Notes: a model not told the origin generated them from the sequence alone. A stretch of 64,000 bases of DNA from Fragilaria crotonensis (GCA_022925895.1 JAKSYS010000025.1:1-64000), one strand, 5' to 3'. Counted from the stretch's first letter, positions 40,357 through 52,781 are shown. Numbers and translations are program-made.

Positions 40357-43300
40357 ATGTCAGAGCTTGTTAATCCCTTCGCGTTGGTCGTCAAGCTTGG
40401 TGGAATTGTGGCAAAACCGATCATTAAGCTGAGCCAAGGGATTGGACAGGGTATCGGTGAGATTTTCAACCTTCAGGATGATGATAATCATCATGGAGAT
40501 GAGCATGATGGAGATGAGCATGATGAAGTAGCCGCTCCAGAAGAAGACTGTCGTATGAGTCTGGAGGGAACGTTGTGGTGTCGGAAGGGAAAGACGAAAA
40601 GTTGGAAGCGCCGCCTGGTTGTTCTAAAATTGGAACAGGAGGGGATCTTTGAATGCTACAAAGTCTTAAATTATGGTCGATCAAGAATGTTGAAAGATGT
40701 ATACAGTCAACTTCATCGCCAAGCGAGTGTGGGCAGCATCATTCGCGACTCGGGATCCCAAACGTTGCAACTTCTCCTAGGAAGAGACACACCATGGATC
40801 GCACGAGATATTCCTAACGATCCCTCGACATTCGTGATTGAAATACCGACCGATAATCTTCAGGTCCTTAACAGCCTCATTTTCGAAGGCAGTCAGCAAG
40901 CCTTCCTAGGCTCGATACAAACAGAATCCTTTGATGAGGGACCCGACGGGGACATCACCACCGGAGATGATCAAGCAACGCAGTCCGCGCAAATGGACGC
41001 TTCGCTACTAGATATTAGCGATCGCCCAAACATGACGCTGTCCTCGAGAACGAAGCTGGAAAGAGACTTCAAATCGGCGCAGAAAAAACAAGTGCCCTTA
41101 AGATTATATTTCAACTGTCCTCGAAGTGGCAATGAGAAGGCTCTCTGGCTCCGAGGATTTGCGAAGGTTGATCGCCTTGGGGAACCTTGGGACAAAAGGA
41201 ATTTCTTCGGTAAGATCGCACAGATTGGCATGGCGACGTCAAGAATAAGGAGGGACGTGTTTGCAGATTTCACTCGGGATGCACGACAGCTAGAGATAGG
41301 TGTCCTGAGCCCATCCTACAAGCCATTGAAGAATCCGACAATGCCGAACATCGAGGAACACATCGAACGAAGAGAATTCATGGTATACCCAACGTATTGC
41401 TATCCTCACGTATGGATGACTCAAAGTGAGCTGCTGGAAGAGTGCAATCTACCGTCGACAACTATGCACGACCTTCGCATAGATAGCATGATGGGCAAAG
41501 AGATCGGCACCCTGCGAGTTGAAGTTCTTCAATGTTTCGGGTTGCCAAAACTCGACCGAAACAGTGAAAGCGATGCTGTGTGCTACTTAGTTTGTGGATC
41601 GTATGCATTTGCGACAGATGTGATCCCCAACAACGCACATCCCATATGGCCACGGAAATCTCGTCGAGGCTGTCTCTTTCCTGTTTTTCACGGGTATGCT
41701 CGTCTCTTTGTAGGTGTCTTTGACGACGATGTTGGACCCCGAGATGACGTAGCCGGCCGAGTAGTGATTGATTTGTCGAGGTTGCGCCCGACTTCGAGGT
41801 ACGACGTCACGATTCCATTACGAACGTCTGCCCAGGTCTACTCACGACGACCTCGGGGTTCTATTCGACTTCGATTTCAGCTGGATTGGAAAAGTGAAAG
41901 AGCCGCTTTGGTTTCGTACTTACCGACTTCACTAAAAATTCCGAAAAAGACTGCGCCAGATACGAGTACCACTGTTATGTGTGTTGATCCCACAGCGTTT
42001 CGGAACATTGCAATCACAGTACACGGAGCTCACCTCCCGGGGAAGTTTTCTTACAAACATTTCCGGGCGACAATGAAAGAGGTCACTCTCTCTAGAAAAA
42101 TGATGATGGAGATTGCGCGATCTACTGTCAAAGAGACCATGATCTGGGTGCACCCAGCAATTTCCCTCTTCGTGTACTGCGCCTGGATGCATTGTGTTTG
42201 GAGCAATTCTTTCGGTCTCGTGCCAGCATACTTGATGAGTTTTTCTTGTTGCATCTTCTCAGAAACTATGTTCGATATGGTATTGACGGACCTGGGTGCA
42301 GAGGATTTGTTCCGCCGACCTGGGAAGAGATGTTGCGGGCAGTTGTAACGGATCAAAAGCATTCTATCAGGCCTATCAGTATGACTCTTACTGATGACGC
42401 AGGCGCCCATCGGAACCCGCTGCTTGCTGATGGCGACGACCCCGTTTATGATGTCAACCGCGTTGAAACTCATGTTCCATGGGGGAAACAGTTATTCCGA
42501 TTTATTGGTTTTCTCGAAGAAGACAGGGTCCTTGCAAGGATACCCCAGCATGAACGTCACTTGGAGTTTCCTTTCTCTAATGGGACTGTTTACCCACCGC
42601 TCAGCGTGAGGGAATCGATGGCAAAGAAACCTCACAAATCAAGAGAGAATGATGAATTTCGACCTATCAGGTCGCTTTGTAGGGATCGACTGTCTCGTGT
42701 CCACAAGGACAGAGGGGAATATGACTCACTCGAATTCGACGGCGACACAGCTGAAACGGATGATGATGACATCCTGTTAGACACGGAAATCTCGCGCAGC
42801 GTTGACGAGAACCTGGACAACAGCACGGAATTAGACCCTGCCGCTCCACTGCCTTCGACAATCCTGATTCCTGACCAGGATATTGATTTCGTTCATGACA
42901 GTGGCGGCAAAAAATTTACGGATGATCTTGAGGATATGAGAGAAAACATGCATCGCTTGACTTGGCATGTCTTCAACTACAAGACACATATAGTCAAGCA
43001 CCCCGAATCCGTGTTCTTTGGGCAAGGGAAAAAAGCAGCGAGGGGGAAAGATACGAAGCGTGAAATTGAAAAGCTTCTCAATTTAGGTAGCTATTCGTCG
43101 AGCAACATGATCGTCTCAAGAGCTGCTCCATACGTCGCTCCGCTACTGGGCGCTGCACTCAGCTTCTTGGGTGTCTTTCGAACCGCGTTCAATGTGTTCA
43201 CTTGGCGCGATCCCTTTATGTCATTCTGGGTATCTGTGTTTGGTCTCCTTGTGACCATCATTTTGTTCTACTTTCCTTGGCGCCTTTTTTTACTGGTCAC

Positions 43301-43930
43301 CGGCTGTATTGTGGTTGGGCCTCAGGTACGTGACGCGGTACGTTGCTTTCGATAGACTGGTGCTTTCGCCAACTCATCATTGTCAAAGAATTGGGTATAC
43401 TTCCAAGTTTACCGAAAGCGAAGGAGCGAGGAGGTCGCACCAAAAGATGAAGGCATTCATTCGGTGCCTGACAATCTTACGAACTCTCGACGCTTCAGCC
43501 GTTGGTGAAAGCGCATCCCCTTCCTAACACAAAGCATGCCGATGTTTCTATGGATCAAATTGACCCGCGTGAAGTCCACCATGTTGTAATTCCCTATTCG
43601 CAGCTGGCGTCAGCCACAAACCGATTCTATGACTGGCCACCTGAACCTGAATTTTCACACGTAAAGTACAATCCCCCCGTCACCAAGGCCAACAACATCT
43701 CTGGTCCCTCTACGGAAACGTTCAAATCGAAAACTTCTGCAGGGAATATTCCCCAGTTCGTTACAGCCAGCACGATGGCTCGTCGTTCCACCCTGCAGGC
43801 TTTCAAACCAACGCTTCAAAGATCCCGCTCCTCCGATTTCGAAATCAGGTCTGAACGGCAGCTGATTCGTCCACGATCCCGAACGGCGGACATGTGGGAC
43901 ATTGATGAATCAAAGTTGAAATCTGAGTAG
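40357..43930 (+). CDS. PH-C2-transmembrane protein, MCTP-like (two frameshifts and one intron)
   Basis: The frame starts at 40357. A His/Asp-rich linker (about 45-60) precedes a PH-like domain (LEGTLWCRKGKTKSWKRRLVVL, about 68-230). Then come a C2 domain (IGTLRVEVLQCFGLPKLD, about 385-510) and membrane segments (about 595-640). In the next frame (from ~42240) the protein continues to two more membrane segments and a GPQ|NWVYFQVYRKRR junction over an intron at 43326-43391 (GTACGT...TCAAAG). The tail, from 43502, includes VHHVVIPYSQLASATNRFYDWPPEPE. The C2 plus paired C-terminal membrane segments recall plant MCTPs, which tether ER to plasma membrane. Frame changes near 42240 (T run) and 43499 (CC) are each fixed by one base. 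Confidence 0.75.
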
Positions 43931-43964
43931 CAGGTTACGTAACGCAATCCTACTATTCCATTTG

Positions 43965-45464
43965 CTACATCCTACGTGCAAGTCCGCTCTCAATTCTTTG
44001 TTCCCACTCAGTTACAATTGCAGCCGCGATATGGCGTCCCCAAAAATCATAGCCTTCGTCGTTCGGGTGAACGTTATCGGCGGCAAGCAATGTAGACCCT
44101 GGATTACGATTGGACGATGAAGCCTGGATATGATCATGACAACCTTGGTGATAGATATCCTGCGTCGATGCCTCACTTCGTTTTTCCATGTCGGTGGTTA
44201 ATCGCTGATAATGCTGTCTCATGAGCGCTTCTACTCTTTCTTTGGCTTTTTTCGTTACGTCGGTCATTTCCAGGAGAACTTGTTCAGCCTTGCGAGAGTT
44301 GAAAATGGGCCCCCGGCCAGCCTCCATGTCCTCCAGCGACTCAATAGTAGGGGGCTCAACAAAGAGGACGAAATTCGGAAATGATTCAGCTAGGCGCTTC
44401 TTGTGGTCGTCAATCATTTCCAGAAGTGGCACAACAAACCACGATAGGGGAGCTTGTTGGCAAAGAGGCATGGGCGAGATTGGAAGGGCAGGAAAAACTA
44501 TCAAGGGACGGCTTCGCTCCTTCAGGCAAGGATTTTCATCAGATGATTCCGGTGATCGCATCCGTTGCTTAAGAGCGACAAGCACTCGGATCAATTCTCC
44601 TTTGAGACCTTCGCTGGACGCATGTTCACGGGCTTCGTTTGTTGCGCTAGAGTTGTCACCTCTCGTCATAAACGGCAGACACATATCTTTCAAATCGTTG
44701 AGACCCGTGAGTACAACAGCCACATCGTAGTCACTCGAATCCAAATTTGAGAGGCATCGTTTTGATTGTGATTGTTGACGGTCTCTCACCATCTCGTCGA
44801 TAACCCGTGGATCCTTTTTGATAAGCACGTGCGAGCGAAATGACTTAACATCCAGTTGAACACGACGCCACCATCTTTGAATGCGATTTCCAGCAGCAGT
44901 GACATCATCAGTTGCATCCAGAATGTCTTTCTTCGTTTTGCGATCCTCAATCCACTCTTCAGCTAGGCGCTTGGTGACCTGCCACTCTGCCAGTTTTGTC
45001 TCCAAAAGATTTGGCTCTCGTTGGAGTGAAAAAATATCGTGTACAGTCTGTGACGCCGAGGCCCCCGGGGTTCCTACACAAGTCCATCGAACTGCTCGTC
45101 CTCCTAGGTTTTGTGAAAGGGCCCGGGCAATGCTTTCAGGCAAAATAGGAGTTCCATGTTTGGATATGCCAACCCCTGCAGCCAACGAATCTCCGATTAC
45201 CAAGAGTCGCAACGGCTCTTGATGTGCTTGAGGTTGATGCCGCGACTCGGCTTGTTCTTTTCCTTCTGACCTCATGACGACAATGCCCCTGGAAGGAGAC
45301 ACCGGAACAGGTGCATCACTGTGATGAGCTCGGAAATCCTGCAACATGAGTACACCTTGCACCATGGCGAGCGCTGGAGTCGAGATTGCCAATCCAACCG
45401 CCCATTTCGGTAGGGAGTGAAGTCGTCGTAGAAGTTCAGCGGTACGAAAGAGCCGCACGGTCAT
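43965..45464 (-). CDS. SGNH/GDSL-type esterase or lipase, membrane-anchored
   Basis: 499 residues. A hydrophobic segment at about 20-42 could be a signal anchor. The SGNH blocks are present: Ser in LLVIGDSLAAGVGI (block I), Gly in the VGTPGASASQTV region (block II), Asn in VVLTGLNDLKDMC (block III) and Asp-x-x-His in DNVHPNDEGYDFWG (block V). The family hydrolyses esters of lipids, sugars or acyl groups; the substrate is not predictable here. The long insertion between blocks II and III (about 150-230) is highly charged. It converges on the MCTP-like gene with a gap of 34 bp. Confidence 0.85.
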   Translation of the reverse strand: MTVRLFRTAELLRRLHSLPKWAVGLAISTPALAMVQGVLMLQDFRAHHSDAPVPVSPSRGIVVMRSEGKEQAESRHQPQAHQEPLRLLVIGDSLAAGVGISKHGTPILPESIARALSQNLGGRAVRWTCVGTPGASASQTVHDIFSLQREPNLLETKLAEWQVTKRLAEEWIEDRKTKKDILDATDDVTAAGNRIQRWWRRVQLDVKSFRSHVLIKKDPRVIDEMVRDRQQSQSKRCLSNLDSSDYDVAVVLTGLNDLKDMCLPFMTRGDNSSATNEAREHASSEGLKGELIRVLVALKQRMRSPESSDENPCLKERSRPLIVFPALPISPMPLCQQAPLSWFVVPLLEMIDDHKKRLAESFPNFVLFVEPPTIESLEDMEAGRGPIFNSRKAEQVLLEMTDVTKKAKERVEALMRQHYQRLTTDMEKRSEASTQDIYHQGCHDHIQASSSNRNPGSTLLAADNVHPNDEGYDFWGRHIAAAIVTEWEQRIESGLARRM

Positions 45465-46190
45465 TGTGTTGTGTTGAATGATATCTACCGGTAGAAGGAA
45501 CTCTCCAGACGTTCGAGACTGAGAGACGAAAGGAAATGTTTTCCGATCTGAACGCTGCGAGAACTGCGTGTTTTCTGAAAGTACATGGAATACGATCGGC
45601 CAAAATGAGAAATGAAAGCGGGTCTACGTGTATCATCATTGGACTGTACGCACGCGAGGTATTTACTTGGCGTCGAGCTCGATTGCGTTCTATTTATAAC
45701 GTTAGAAACCGTAATCTACCGTTTGTTGACAGGGCGCAAGGACAAAACGCAGCTGTTCTTGTAACATTTTTTTGTATGAGCATATATATGCACTATCATA
45801 AAAAGCAAACCATCACATGCGACATGCGTACGCTTCCAATGTGCTTTACGGACTCGTTTTATTTCCCTATATGCTTGTATTGTAAAATGTACAGTACACA
45901 TTACGCACATATGCATACTTGATGTGATGACTGATGACTGATGACTGATGACTGATGACTGATGATGAATAATTCGCCGTCTATTGGTGCGTCAATAGGG
46001 AGATACGGGTAGACTGTAACACATGGTTAGAGTTAAGGTCAAGGTACCACACAGTAGGTAGTAGGTAGTAGGTATACATGTACTCGGAGTACAGTGGTGC
46101 TTTTACTCTGAACCACTGCGCCCTACCGAAAATGACATCACTTGTGTATGAGTTTCACAACCTACCAATCCGCTGCCCTCCAAAAGGACC
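45465..46190. other. spacer with 7-bp and GTAG-type tandem repeats
   Basis: No gene supported. A 7-bp tandem (GATGACT, ~5 copies) is at 45925-45966, and GTAGTAG repeats at 46050-46075. It should include the divergent promoters of the SGNH gene and LSm3. Confidence 0.4.
45925..45966. repeat. 7-bp tandem repeat (GATGACT)
   Basis: Five to six direct copies, the last one decaying to GATGATG. Confidence 0.75.
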
Positions 46191-46550
46191 ATGGAAGAAC
46201 CGCTTGATTTGATTCGACTATCGATTGATGAGCGCGTGTACGTTAAATGTCGTGGGGAAAGGGAATTGAGAGGCAAACTACATGTACGTCTTTCGCAAGC
46301 TTGTTAGTGATGAGTAGCTATTGTTCGGTTTCCTTTGATTCTCCTTCGCTCACAATAACGGACATTCTTGCAGGCGTACGACCAGCATTTGAACATGATT
46401 TTAGGGGACGTAGAGGAAACACTTACGAGCACTGAAGTGGACGACGAGACTGATGAAGAGATTGTCAAAAAGGCGACACGCAAGGTTGGCATGCTGTTTG
46501 TTAGAGGAGATATTGTCGTCTTAGTCTCCCCGCCGCTCAGAACAAGCTAG
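46191..46550 (+). CDS. LSM3: U6 snRNA-associated Sm-like protein LSm3 (two exons)
   Basis: Exon 1 46191-46283, intron 46284-46373 (GTACGT...CTTGCAG, 90 nt, phase 0), exon 2 46374-46550; 89 residues. [19 protein letters not shown] (Sm1 start), [23 protein letters not shown] across the intron, and [17 protein letters not shown] (Sm2) match LSm3 along its length. LSm3 is part of the LSm2-8 ring on U6 snRNA in the nucleus and of the LSm1-7 ring in mRNA decay. Confidence 0.95.
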
Positions 46551-47168
46551 ATAAGACCCGCAGTAATCCTGACGAATAGGCCAAAGGATCCCGTCTTGTT
46601 GATCGCAACAACGGTATTATCACAGAACGTAGTGATGTGATCGCGACAACTAGAATAGTAGTACAGGTGATGTTCTTCAACAGACGACTTCATCATGGAC
46701 TGACCACCTACTGGAGTACATCGTTTTCACGGTTGTACTGCACTTCTTACCGTAGTCTAATTCCCGTCCCGGCACACAACCTATGTCATACTCCGAGTAC
46801 CAGTTACAGTACATTGTACTACAAGTACAGTACTGCTAACTGCTCAACCTTGTAGGACTCCGGCTTTACCAGGCACCTGGTACATGGTATGACGGTATGG
46901 CTTACATACCAGCACACATACCGGTACTTTTGTGTTTTATGAAAACCGTATGACGTATGACTGTCGCATGCACTGTGGCGGTTTGGAATTGTTGGTGAAT
47001 GGGTAAAGTACTTGTACCCTTGTACGGAGTACAACGTACGACATATGGAGGAGAATGATAATGGTTCCATACCAACTACGACCTACAGTAAACTCTCCAC
47101 TCACATCTCACAAAAACAAAACTTTGCGCCCCACCCCGATCGCAAAGTGAGAGTAGGTATTAGACACC
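46551..47168. other. GTAC-rich spacer
   Basis: No gene supported. Dense GTAC strings at 46790-46835, 46870-46930 and 47010-47045. Confidence 0.4.
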
Positions 47169-48452
47169 ATGTCAGCTGGCCCATTACCTCCCAAAGACGG
47201 AATCGATTTTGAGAGCTTACCTTGGAACCTCAATCTTCCCGACGAACACTTTTACGTTCACGTCACAACTACCTCCGAATGGACGGAGGATCACTACAAC
47301 CTTGAGACGGACACCGGGCTTATTGTAGACTCCCTCTTTAAATACTCTGAATCCCCTTTGCCTATCTTCCCATCAACCACATCACTCAACTACGGTACCA
47401 CCATTTGGGAAGGTCTCAAGTGCTATCGCGATCGAAATGGAAACCCTGTCGTCTTTCGAGCCGATCGTAACTATGAGAGATTCTGTAAGGGAGCACACGC
47501 CATGTGCTTGCCGATTCCCTCCAAGCAATTGTTCCTCAGGGGGATCCAAACAGTCCTGCAGGCTAATTCCAGCTTAATCCCACCCAAGGGAGACGGTGAG
47601 TGATGCGCGTCATTATGGGACGGCATCTCGTGTTTCAAACTTGTTTCTCATCCTCTTAACGGCGACACAGGTATGAAGCTCTATGTCCGCCCTATGCTGC
47701 TGGGTTCCGGTCAGCAACTTGGTCTTTATCCATCACCTCAGTTTTCACTACTCTTCTTTGTTTCTCCCACCGGAAACTACTTTAAGGGCAGTACAGGAGG
47801 TTTGAATTTACATTTGGAAACAAAACGCTGTCGCGCTGCGCGTGGAGGAGTTGGCAATGTGAAATGCGCTGGGAACTATGCCGTTGCCCTTCGCCCTTTG
47901 ATGGAAGCAAAGAAACAAGGCTTTCATGACAATCTCTTTCTGGAACTAGAAACCTACCAGCATGGTGAGCTCACCAAGGCAATCCTACAGGAAATGAGTG
48001 CTGCCAATGTGTTTTTCGTCCTCAAGTCTGGCGAGATTGTAACCCCTTCGCTGTCCAGATGTACCATCTTGCCGGGTATCACTCGCGAATCGGTGCTGGC
48101 CATTATAACTAAGTTTTCTGACGAGCTACAGTCCAGTATGGAACAGTCTACAAGTGGCTCTAATGCAGGGGCAGTAGTCGCAACCGAACGCGACGTCACT
48201 GTTGGCGACTTGGAAGTCGCGACTGAAGCGTTTTGTACAGGAACGGCTGCCGAGCTAGTTCCGATTGCGCGCCTAGCGACTGGCGAAGGGGAAGAGAAGT
48301 TTGAGGTAAACTTCCTGCACGGATCCGAGGCGGCTGGCCCTGTTACTGCCAAGTTGTTAGAATTACTTCGCAAAGTCATGTACGGAGATTTAGTTGTAGA
48401 GGAGCATTGGTTGAAAGATCCATACGACACAGTGGCGAGCTTTTGCCAGTGA
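47169..48452 (+). CDS. branched-chain amino acid aminotransferase (two exons)
   Basis: Exon 1 47169-47595, intron 47596-47670 (GTGAGT...GACACAG, 75 nt, phase 1), exon 2 47671-48452; 402 residues. Fold-type IV PLP enzyme: TTSLNYGTTIWEGLKCYR, VVFRADRNYERF, the PLP lysine in GVGNVKCAGNYAVAL, ANVFFVLKSGEIVTPSLS, TILPGITRESVL and GTAAELVPIARL. It transfers the amino group between Leu/Ile/Val and 2-oxoglutarate. No signal peptide is seen, which argues against plastid import and suggests the cytosol, although a mitochondrial leader cannot be excluded. An insertion near residues 315-335 (SSMEQSTSGSNAGA) is unusual. Confidence 0.93.
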
Positions 48453-49124
48453 AGAGTTAAAGGAATCATTGCTGGTTTGCACGTGGAATGTAGGTGACTT
48501 TGTTTTCTCAACGACACGAACCCTTTAGGGTGGATGCGCATTTCCCTTGTTTTTGCAGATTATCATATCGACCCTTAGTCGGAATTGATATTAACACGCA
48601 ATTTAGTGAAAAGCTAGAGACTTGGAGCACTTGGTTGCAGAATCAATCTTGTATGCTAAAGCAGAAATTCTTCCCAGCATATTTTGGTCGTCCAACTGTT
48701 ATGTATCCATAATCCATACCACGAGAGAACTGAATACCCATACTACCGTAGTGTGAGTCGTCACGTGTTCCACAGTATGCTACTGCGGCCGTTAAAAGTT
48801 ATGTATTCAACCAATTTTTGCTTAGTAGGGTGCGCCAGTTGAGTGCTGCTGGCCAGGAGTTCTGCTGGCGTCGGGGTCATGCGTTCATAGGGACAACACA
48901 ACGGAAAAGCGGGCGAGCGTTTTCTTTGCTACTAGGACTGTGACATTACCCCGAACGCCGACCGTTCGACTTTCTTATTTTGAACTAATCAATGGTATCT
49001 TGACAGTTAAACATGTCGGTTGGATTGGACATTACATGGAGTGTATAATAATTTTGGACCGTTGGGAATCCACTAAACACACATCTCACATTTCGCCAAG
49101 GGAAAACTTCTTCGCATCTGTGCC
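48453..49124. other. spacer
   Basis: No gene supported in 672 bases. Few repeats; probably the promoter region of the following gene. Confidence 0.35.
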
Positions 49125-52100
49125 ATGGCAACTATCAGCCCCTTTGATCCCTTCTGGAGGTTCGTTCTAGACGAAGACTCCGATGGTGACGAAACCGTAC
49201 AAAGGCGAAGGAAACCTAATCAGACGGAAAAGGAGACGGACAAAGTCAAGAAAGTGAGGTTCCAGCTGAGCCGTGGCAGTGTTTCTGTCGACGATGAAGA
49301 GGACGTGAGCCTCCTCGAACTCGCATCAATGGATCTTCGTCCTCGCCCGCAGGAGCAACCAGATCGTCGAAGGCTTTTCGGCGACAAAAAGAAAGAGAAA
49401 CGTGACGACGACGAGAACTGGAGTATCCTAAAACTAGCGTTCGCTGGCGAGAAAAACGAACCACAGAAGCCTTCGCAGAGTAGTTTTTCTGGAAGGAAAA
49501 AGGATCCCCCAGAAGCTAGCAAAAAGGAAAGCAGCTTTCTTTCGATGATTGGACTGTCTCCGTGTGAGTCCAACGACACCGATGCGCCATCAAAGCTCAC
49601 TTCTAAGAACAGCAGGAACTCTAAAACACCAGGAAGTGCGTCCCTCAGTAAGAAAGATCAGCGAGAAGGTGAATTGCACGACAGTGGCTTTCTCGCGATG
49701 ATCGGACTGTCTTCGTCTCCATCCAACGATACTGATGTTCAATCAAAGGGATCTTCGAAGCAAAGCAGTGGTCGCGGTGATTCAAAGAAAGGTGCTATGA
49801 CTCATGGGCAACAGACCAGCGTGCCACAGAAAAATTTGTCCGCCCTCAGTGAGAAGTTCAAATTTGGGGGCAAGAAGAATCCTATTTTCCCCGATGATGA
49901 TGCCCTCCCCAGTAACTCTCATCCAACGCCACGAAACCAAGTCAAAGCACAAAAGAAACCCACCGAACCAAAAGAAGCAACCAAGCCTAGGCAACCTGCG
50001 AAGATAACGAAATCTTCCAATGAGGGACAACCTATCAAGGCAAAGTTTCCCGCCAGGAAGAAGCAGCTTTTGAATCCAAAGAAACCAACCGAGGAGAAGG
50101 AACCTTTGAGGTTCAAGAGAATGCAACGAGTGAAGGCGCGAGAAAAGGGAACTACAGAGGAATCCAGCGAATCGCAGCCCGCATCATCCTCACCAATTTC
50201 CGCGACTCTTGCGGCAGCTGGACTTGCAGCAATTGGTATTGCATCTGCAGGTGTGACTGCCGCCGGCGATCTCTTCGATGGAGCAGCGGAGAAGAATGAA
50301 AATCGCTCGACGCAACAGGTTAAGTCAAAGGGACGAATGAGCATGCTAGATTTTTTGGACGTATTCAGCTCGTCGGAGGAAGAATCTGACGAAGACAGCG
50401 ACGAAGAGTCATATGGTGGCTATGACTCGTCATCCTATGTCAGCGCTGCGTCGAGTCCATCAAGTGCATGCGATTCTTCACAAGAAAAGACGCTCTCTCC
50501 AATCAAAGAAATTGTTATAGACAATGATGCCGGATGGACATCTGAACGGAAATCAAGGTCCAAAAGAAGTCCGCAAGGGCCAATTGCAATCCCATGAATT
50601 CAGAACTATCTGCTCGCAACCTCAAAACCAGCATACCTTCGTCCGCCAAAGTGGAGGCACAGCTGGAAAAGAACGTCGCAAAAGTGCGTGCTCAAGGTCG
50701 GGACCTCGCCAACAAATTTTCTGACCAGGAAGTTGACGCCGACGAGGAAAATCCGGACTATTCGCCTTCCAAGAAACGCATTGGACACATTGCCGCCAGT
50801 AACTCGTCGAGGACCTTGAGAAGCCAACGCATTGTCCGTGTTGGCAAGCAGACTGACCCAGAGAGCACTTCCGAACCATTTGCAAACATTGTCTCTGGAG
50901 TGAACATGAATGCCGACGGGAAAACCGTCGAGAAGATCGTTGTAGAGAGAAAGCTGGGTGAACTTCAGCAGATGCACGCAAGTGAAACTCCGGATGAAAT
51001 GGCGGCCAGGACCACACCTATAGGATTCTATACCTACGACGACGATCCCAATGCCTATATGAGTGTGCAATACGATAGATATGGATCGCGAAACGAGATC
51101 TATACGCATTACCAATCCCCAGCATCCCTTCTCAATGAAGAAACGGATACGGTGTTGGTAAAAATTGAGGTAAGTGTCTGTTTTTTGAAACATGAATTCC
51201 AGAGTGAAACAAACTCACATTTTGTAAACGAAGGCTTCGACCATATCTTACTCAGATTGTCGTATCCGAAGGGGTGAGTGGTGGGGACAAAGTCAACTCG
51301 GTCTCCCTCTTGTTCCTGGAGTTGATCTAGTCGGGAAAGTCGAAAGAATCGATAAGCACACTGAGTCTCGATTTGGCCTGAGCAGCGGAGACAGGGTTAT
51401 CTCTCTTGTCAAGCATGGCGGCAACGCTCGCTACACGAAGGTATGCGCCGATCAACTCGTCAAGGTGCCGGTTGGTGTGAAACCTCCAGAGGCTGTGTGT
51501 CTTGTAGAGGCGTACCTGTCTGCCTTCCAAGCAATCCACTGCGGACAGCGACAGATCATACGATACAAGGCCACATCTCTTTCGGGAAAGATAATCCTTG
51601 TCCTTGGAGTCCTCACCAATGTGGGGCGAGCAACAGTTGAACTGGCGATCGCTGCTGGAGCTGAACTCGTTTACGCTCCGTGTAAAAGCAAACACCGACA
51701 AAGTGTTCAGGACATGGGCGCTACTCCACTTTGCCTTGCCAAAGACGACTTCATGTCGCTTTTGGATGGAAAGGTTGACTTGATCATCGACGCGACGTCA
51801 GATATCAAGACTGACGTCGATAACTATTTCAGTGCTCTCAACGAGAATGGCGACTACCTTCTTGTGGGCAGAACGACCGAAACAAAGGAATGCATTCTGT
51901 CGAGGTGGGCAGGAACTCCTAAACACAAGCTTCTCTGCGGCAGCAACAAGTACCGACTGACAAATCAGGTTCATTCCTACGACGTTTATGAAACATGGGA
52001 ATCAAATCTCGAGTGCTGCAAGGTAAGTCTTTTCCCGATTGGTTACGAAATTGTATAAGCTCGAGACTCATTCACGGCCAATCTCCAGCGAGATTTAGCG

Positions 52101-52301
52101 CATTTAATAGGGCTATTGGAAGCGGGAGTGATCAGTCCTCGGGTGCTAGATCGCGTTCCCTTGAAGAAAGTAGCCAAGATCCAAGCAGTATTGGACGAAA
52201 AGAGAATTCAGGGCTTCATTGTATGCGAGCCTTGGATCAAGAGCATGAGTAGAGAAGACCCCAGCTTGGAAGGAACTTTGGCGTCTAAGAACCCTGAGTG
52301 A
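49125..52301 (+). CDS. MDR-family (zinc-type alcohol dehydrogenase/quinone reductase) protein with long disordered N-terminus; three exons, two frameshifts
   Basis: Exons 49125-51169, 51256-52022 and 52089-52301, with introns of 86 nt (GTAAGT...CTCAG) and 66 nt (GTAAGT...CTCCAG). The first ~490 residues are Ser/Lys/Glu-rich, with two copies of a short motif (SSFLSMIGLSPCESNDTD and SGFLAMIGLSSSPSNDTD). The MDR part starts near 51000: VLVKIE, then PLVPGVDLVGKV in the next frame, the Rossmann region GKIILVLGVLTNVGRATVELA and VDLIIDATSDIKTD. The GroES-like zone is shorter than usual, so exon 2 limits may be wrong. Frame changes at 50591 and 51305 each need one more C in a CCC run. The substrate is unknown. 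Confidence 0.7.
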
Positions 52302-52747
52302 TCGGGTGCCTTCGAACAAGTTAACCACGCCGCAACGGGCATTGGACGGGGAGAGAACTAGAGCATTATCGTTGGCGAGATTTGGATCAGGATATGTACG
52401 GAGAAGTTCTCCCCTCTCAGGAACTTTGGCGTTCAGGAGTAGTGGAGCCCTATCGGAGTTTACCATGCATTCATTATGTGCCCCAAGTACACGAAAGAAG
52501 TAACAACAACTATAACAAAGACGAATAGACGCACTCTTTTTGGCGTTCTGCTGTGTTGGTCTGGATTAGCAGGTATCGTCACCCGCAGTGCAAATTGCAG
52601 ATGATGGACCGGCCTATTGTAGCTTCGATGAACGTAGTGTACTCTACTAGAGGTGAGTCTACTACAACGAGTTGGGTCCTAAGAAGTACTAACACAAACT
52701 CCAGAGCACTCTCGAGGCTCGAGACTACGAAAGTAGAGCGTAATGTT

Positions 52748-52781
52748 ACACCAGGTACCAGTAGTACCTGGTACCTGGTGT
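52748..52781. repeat. perfect inverted repeat, 14-bp stem
   Basis: ACACCAGGTACCAG and its exact complement are separated by six bases. It is made of the same GGTACC strings that fill other spacers. Confidence 0.8.

Noticed and set aside
52271-52436. Short direct repeat of GGAACTTTGGCGT around 52271 and 52421
   Set aside because: Only about 15 bases, no flanking structure; probably chance or an old local duplication.
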